Assembly: GCA_035947875.1 (NCBI GenBank)
Contig: DASZJQ010000109.1
Location: 1 to 64,000 of the forward strand
DNA from: Bog-473 sp035947875
Lineage (GTDB): Bacteria > Actinomycetota > Acidimicrobiia > Acidimicrobiales > RAAP-2
DNA length: 64,000 nucleotides
Reading direction: 5' to 3'
Part shown: one piece after another, positions 61,138 to 64,000 of the stretch
Layout of the letters: each line of letters starts with the position of its first letter
Position numbering within the stretch: the first letter of the stretch is position 1
The notes under the pieces: model-generated
What the model saw: only the letters and a program-made list of their open reading frames with translations
Databases searched by the model: none
What the model was told of the DNA's origin: nothing
Program-made: the position numbers and the translations under genes

Positions 61138-62761
61138 GTAGCGTAAAGCCGGGCTTCTCGCCGTCCGAGGGGCGCCACCAGACCGGCTCGTCGCAGGCCC
61201 AGGCCTCTCGTCGCAGGCCCACCTTGGTGACCTTGCCGGTTGCGGTCTGGGGCAGTGACTCTGATATGCGGACGAAGCGGGGCAGCCACTTGGTCCCCAG
61301 GTCCGGCTGTGCCTCGAGCCAGGCCAGGAACGCCTCAGGGTCAAAGGACGCTCCGGGCACGAGCTCGACGGCGACCATGACCTGATCGCCCGCACCGGAG
61401 GCCGTGTCGGGCACCGGGTAGACGGCGGCGACGGCCACGTCGGGGTTGCGGGAGAGCACCGCCTCGACCGGACCGGCGGCGAAGTTCTCCGAGTCGACCC
61501 GGAGCCAATCGCCCGATCGACCGGCGAAGTAGAAGAAGCCGTCGGGATCGACGTAGCCGAGATCGCCGGTCCAGTACCACCCGTTGCGGAGGCGGTCCTG
61601 TTCGGCGCTCTCGTGCCGGTAGTACCCCTCGAACTTGCCCCGACCGCTTCGATTCACGATCTCGCCGGTGGCTTCCCCGGCATTGAGCAGGCGACCCCCT
61701 GGGTCGATCAGCGCGCGCGGGCACTCGGCACCCGTCTCGGGGCTGATGACGGCCAGATCGACATCGTCGACCGGCTTCCCCAGTGCCCCTGGGGGCATGC
61801 CCGGTACCGGGTTGATGGCCGCACCGCCTTCGCTCTGGCCGTAGCCCTCGATGAGGTAGCAACCGAACCGCTTGCGAAAGCGATTGCGGTCGCGTACCGA
61901 CGCCTCGGTGCCGAACGCGCTGCGCAGGGTGTTCTCGGCGTCGTCGGGCCGCTCCGGGGTAGCCAGGATGTAGGCGATCGCCTTGCCGACATAGCTGAAT
62001 TTGGTGGCCCCGAATCGCCGCACATCGTCCAGGAATTCCGACGCGCTGAAGCGGGGTCGGACGGCGATGGCCGCACCGACCATCACGGCGGGTCCCCACA
62101 GCGCCATGAGGGCATTGCCGTGGAACAACGGCATCGGGCAGTAGCAGACGTCGTCGGGGCCGTACCCGTATCCCGGAGCCGCCACCTCGGCGATCCCGGC
62201 CAGCCGACCCTGGGTGCACCGCACCGCCTTGGGTGTCCCGGTGGTCCCCGAGGTGAAGATGAGCTGGAACAGCGCGTCTTCGGCCACGTCACCGGCGTGC
62301 GCCACCAGGTCTCGGGCAGGTCCGCCTGCGGCGTCGCCGTCCGCCGAGAAATGGGCCAGGAGCTCGAGGTAGCGCTCGGATCCCGTGACCAGTACGCGAT
62401 CGGGGGTCACGCCCAGTGAGAGGCCCTCGAGCAGGGCCGCGCCTTCGGCATCGGTGACGATGAGGGCGCAGTCGGTGGACCTGATGTCGGCGGCGAGGGC
62501 TTCGCCCCGACGGGTCGGGTTCACCCCGACTATGGCTGCCCCCGCCAGCGCGGCCGCGTTGAGCCAGAAGAGGTACTCGGGCCCGTTGGGGAGCAACACC
62601 CCGACGTGAAACGGTCCGTCGCTGCGCAGCGACCGGGCCAGCGCGGCGCGCGCGGCCCCTTCGGCCACCGACTGGCGCCAGGTCCATCGACCGGCCGCGT
62701 CGAGCACGCCGAGGCGGTCATCATCGGCGCGCGCCGCCACCATGGCCGCCACGGTCGTCAT
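61058..62761 (-). CDS. AMP-forming acyl-CoA synthetase
   Basis: The 567-residue adenylate-forming enzyme has the P-loop-like FQLIFTSGTTGTPKAVRCT, the adenine-binding EGYGQSEGGAAIN, WYWTGDLGYVDPDGFFYFAGRSGD and the C-terminal catalytic Lys in PQTATGKVTKVGLRRE. It activates a carboxylic acid as acyl-CoA via acyl-AMP, like FadD17-type ligases. Its ATG overlaps the hydroxy-acid oxidase stop. The last 80 bases run antisense to the HAD gene. Confidence 0.9.
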   Translation of the reverse strand: MTTVAAMVAARADDDRLGVLDAAGRWTWRQSVAEGAARAALARSLRSDGPFHVGVLLPNGPEYLFWLNAAALAGAAIVGVNPTRRGEALAADIRSTDCALIVTDAEGAALLEGLSLGVTPDRVLVTGSERYLELLAHFSADGDAAGGPARDLVAHAGDVAEDALFQLIFTSGTTGTPKAVRCTQGRLAGIAEVAAPGYGYGPDDVCYCPMPLFHGNALMALWGPAVMVGAAIAVRPRFSASEFLDDVRRFGATKFSYVGKAIAYILATPERPDDAENTLRSAFGTEASVRDRNRFRKRFGCYLIEGYGQSEGGAAINPVPGMPPGALGKPVDDVDLAVISPETGAECPRALIDPGGRLLNAGEATGEIVNRSGRGKFEGYYRHESAEQDRLRNGWYWTGDLGYVDPDGFFYFAGRSGDWLRVDSENFAAGPVEAVLSRNPDVAVAAVYPVPDTASGAGDQVMVAVELVPGASFDPEAFLAWLEAQPDLGTKWLPRFVRISESLPQTATGKVTKVGLRREAWACDEPVWWRPSDGEKPGFTLLTANDRATLARGLSDHGRPPIGGPLH

Positions 62762-63972
62762 GGCAGTCCATCCATCGTCGTTGATCCGGTGGCCCGCCGG
62801 ACCAAGGACCGGTCGATCGCTTCCACCGTGGCCGTCCCGCATAGGGCCATCGTGCGCCGGAGCTCGCTCTCGTACCAGCGCAGGAGCGACGCCACGCCGT
62901 CGGCGCCGCCGGCCGCCAACGCCCACAGTGAGGGTCGACCCACCATGACGGCTCGCGCCCCGAGCGCGAGCGCCTTGGCCACGTCGGGGGCCCGGCGAAC
63001 GCCTCCGTCCACATAGACCTCGACCCGTCCGGCGACGGCATCGACGATCTCGGGCAAGATGTCCGCCGTCGCCGGAGCATCGTCGAGCTGGCGTCCGCCG
63101 TGATTCGACACCACGATCGCCGCCGCACCCGCCTCGATGCAGCGCAGCGCGTCGTCGGCCCGCTGCACCCCCTTCGCCACCACCGGGAGGCCGCTGAGGC
63201 CGGCCAGCCACCCGACGTCGTCCGGGGTCAAGGCCGGCTCGAATTCCCGGGTCACCACGGCCATGAAGCCGCCTTCGCGGGCTCGGGCCGTGCTGTCCCC
63301 GGTCAGGTTGGGCAGGGACAGGTCGGGGGGCAGATGCACACCGCTGCGAAGCTCGCGGAGGCGGAGTCCGGAGACCGGGGCGTCGACGGTGAGGACGAGG
63401 GCGCCGTATCCGTGCGCCGCCGTCCGCTGGACCAGGTCTCGGGTGCGGGCCCGATCGCGCAAGATGTAGATCTGCATCCATCGGGGGGCGCCGGGTGCCG
63501 CCGCGGCCACGTCCTCCAACGAACAGGTGGCGAGCGAGGACAGGACCATGAGCGCGCCCACCTCGGCCGCACCGCGGGCCGTGTCCTTCTCGCCCTCGGG
63601 ATGGGCCAAACCCTGGATGGCCGTGGGGGCGATCACCACCGGCGAGCGGACGGGTTGGCCCAGGAGCGTGGTCGAGGTGGTGACCTGGTCGATCCCGGCC
63701 AGCACCCGAGGGTGGAGCTGCCAACGGCTCCACGCCGCCACGTTCTCGGCCAGGAGTCGCTCGTCCTCTGCCCCACCCGAGAAGTAGGCGTAGGCCATTT
63801 CCCCGATGATCCGGCGGGCGTCCCTCTCCAGATCGACCAAAGAGAGGTCAATGGCCAGGGGGGTCGAACCGGCCGAACGGACGGTCCCGGTCGACGGGTT
63901 GTGAGCCGACCCGTCGCTGCTGGCAGGATGATCGGGCACAGGCCGCATGGTAGGCGGCGGCCACGCTCCCAT
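62758..63972 (-). CDS. FMN-dependent alpha-hydroxy-acid oxidase/dehydrogenase
   Basis: The 404-residue TIM-barrel flavoprotein has MAYAYFSGGAEDERLLAENV near the start, SSLATCSLEDVAAAAPG, and the active-site SNHGGRQLDDAPATADILPEI. The catalytic His and Arg lie in the HGGRQLD block. Members oxidize L-lactate, glycolate or mandelate-like 2-hydroxy acids. Overlapping the ligase start, it may form a two-step operon on a hydroxy acid. ATG 63972 is used; ATG 63948 is possible. The gene reaches almost to the right edge. Confidence 0.88.
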   Translation of the reverse strand: MGAWPPPTMRPVPDHPASSDGSAHNPSTGTVRSAGSTPLAIDLSLVDLERDARRIIGEMAYAYFSGGAEDERLLAENVAAWSRWQLHPRVLAGIDQVTTSTTLLGQPVRSPVVIAPTAIQGLAHPEGEKDTARGAAEVGALMVLSSLATCSLEDVAAAAPGAPRWMQIYILRDRARTRDLVQRTAAHGYGALVLTVDAPVSGLRLRELRSGVHLPPDLSLPNLTGDSTARAREGGFMAVVTREFEPALTPDDVGWLAGLSGLPVVAKGVQRADDALRCIEAGAAAIVVSNHGGRQLDDAPATADILPEIVDAVAGRVEVYVDGGVRRAPDVAKALALGARAVMVGRPSLWALAAGGADGVASLLRWYESELRRTMALCGTATVEAIDRSLVRRATGSTTMDGLP

Positions 63973-64000
63973 CCCACACCGATCCCGCCGGAGGCGCCAT

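Noticed and set aside
1..64000. CRISPR arrays, transposases, phage genes, tRNA or rRNA
   Set aside because: None were seen on reading; repeats present are short tandem units without spacer structure.

Overview
The window is high-GC DNA with tightly packed genes, many start-stop overlaps, GTG/TTG starts and GGAGG-type ribosome sites. It fits an actinobacterium: an imuA'-imuB-dnaE2 mutasome behind a mycobacterial-type LexA box, DinB-like proteins of the mycothiol-enzyme fold, a luciferase-like (F420-type) oxidoreductase, a DUF1707 protein and actinobacterial fatty-acid/steroid-type enzyme pairs. An uncultured Acidimicrobiia-like lineage is my guess; nothing in the window proves it. I saw no rRNA, tRNA, CRISPR array, transposase or phage gene.

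Layout. 1-14.4 kb holds small catabolic and housekeeping units: a TauD dioxygenase, alpha/beta hydrolases, Nudix, sulfotransferase, NagB, a PLP lyase, a Gfo/Idh dehydrogenase with a class III CoA-transferase, a questin-oxidase-like protein, an aldo/keto reductase and a Tat-exported phospholipase C-type phosphoesterase. 13.7-19.6 kb is an SOS island: SRAP (YedK) diverges from imuA'-imuB-dnaE2, and one LexA box overlaps the imuA' start. 19.7-25.6 kb has redox genes mixed with nucleobase salvage (upp, a second phosphoribosyltransferase, an NCS1 permease with a structured leader). 26-34 kb carries a putrescine/GABA-type amine catabolism locus: an amine oxidase-like flavoprotein, an aminotransferase and an Lrp/AsnC regulator diverge from an aminobutyraldehyde-type dehydrogenase and alanine dehydrogenase. 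In this reading Ald regenerates the pyruvate used by the aminotransferase.

34-40 kb has a lipase, a DUF1707-LiaF-like-cyclase fusion, an MFS exporter behind a structured leader with a three-codon ORF, and a patch of orphan ORFs. 40.2-44.8 kb is an acyl-CoA degradation operon with two acyl-CoA dehydrogenases and two MaoC-like halves, each pair apparently one active and one inactive subunit, as in steroid side-chain degradation. 44.8-48.7 kb has a YcaQ-like DNA glycosylase and assorted enzymes. 48.9-52.2 kb is a small isoprenoid/quinone-like cluster (geranylgeranyl-reductase-type flavoprotein, MenG-like methyltransferase, UbiA-like membrane protein, SRPBCC).

52.2-60.4 kb is gene-poor and stress-like: an ECF sigma/anti-sigma pair, a secreted-repeat protein, an LPG-synthase-like membrane protein coupled to a second-type FtsH, and a small membrane protein. 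A motif (GTAACCC-N8-TATCT) occurs beside the sigma gene and the secreted-repeat gene, with a weaker copy before the small membrane protein; it is the best candidate here for an undescribed regulon. The right edge holds a HAD hydrolase converging on an acyl-CoA ligase/hydroxy-acid oxidase operon.
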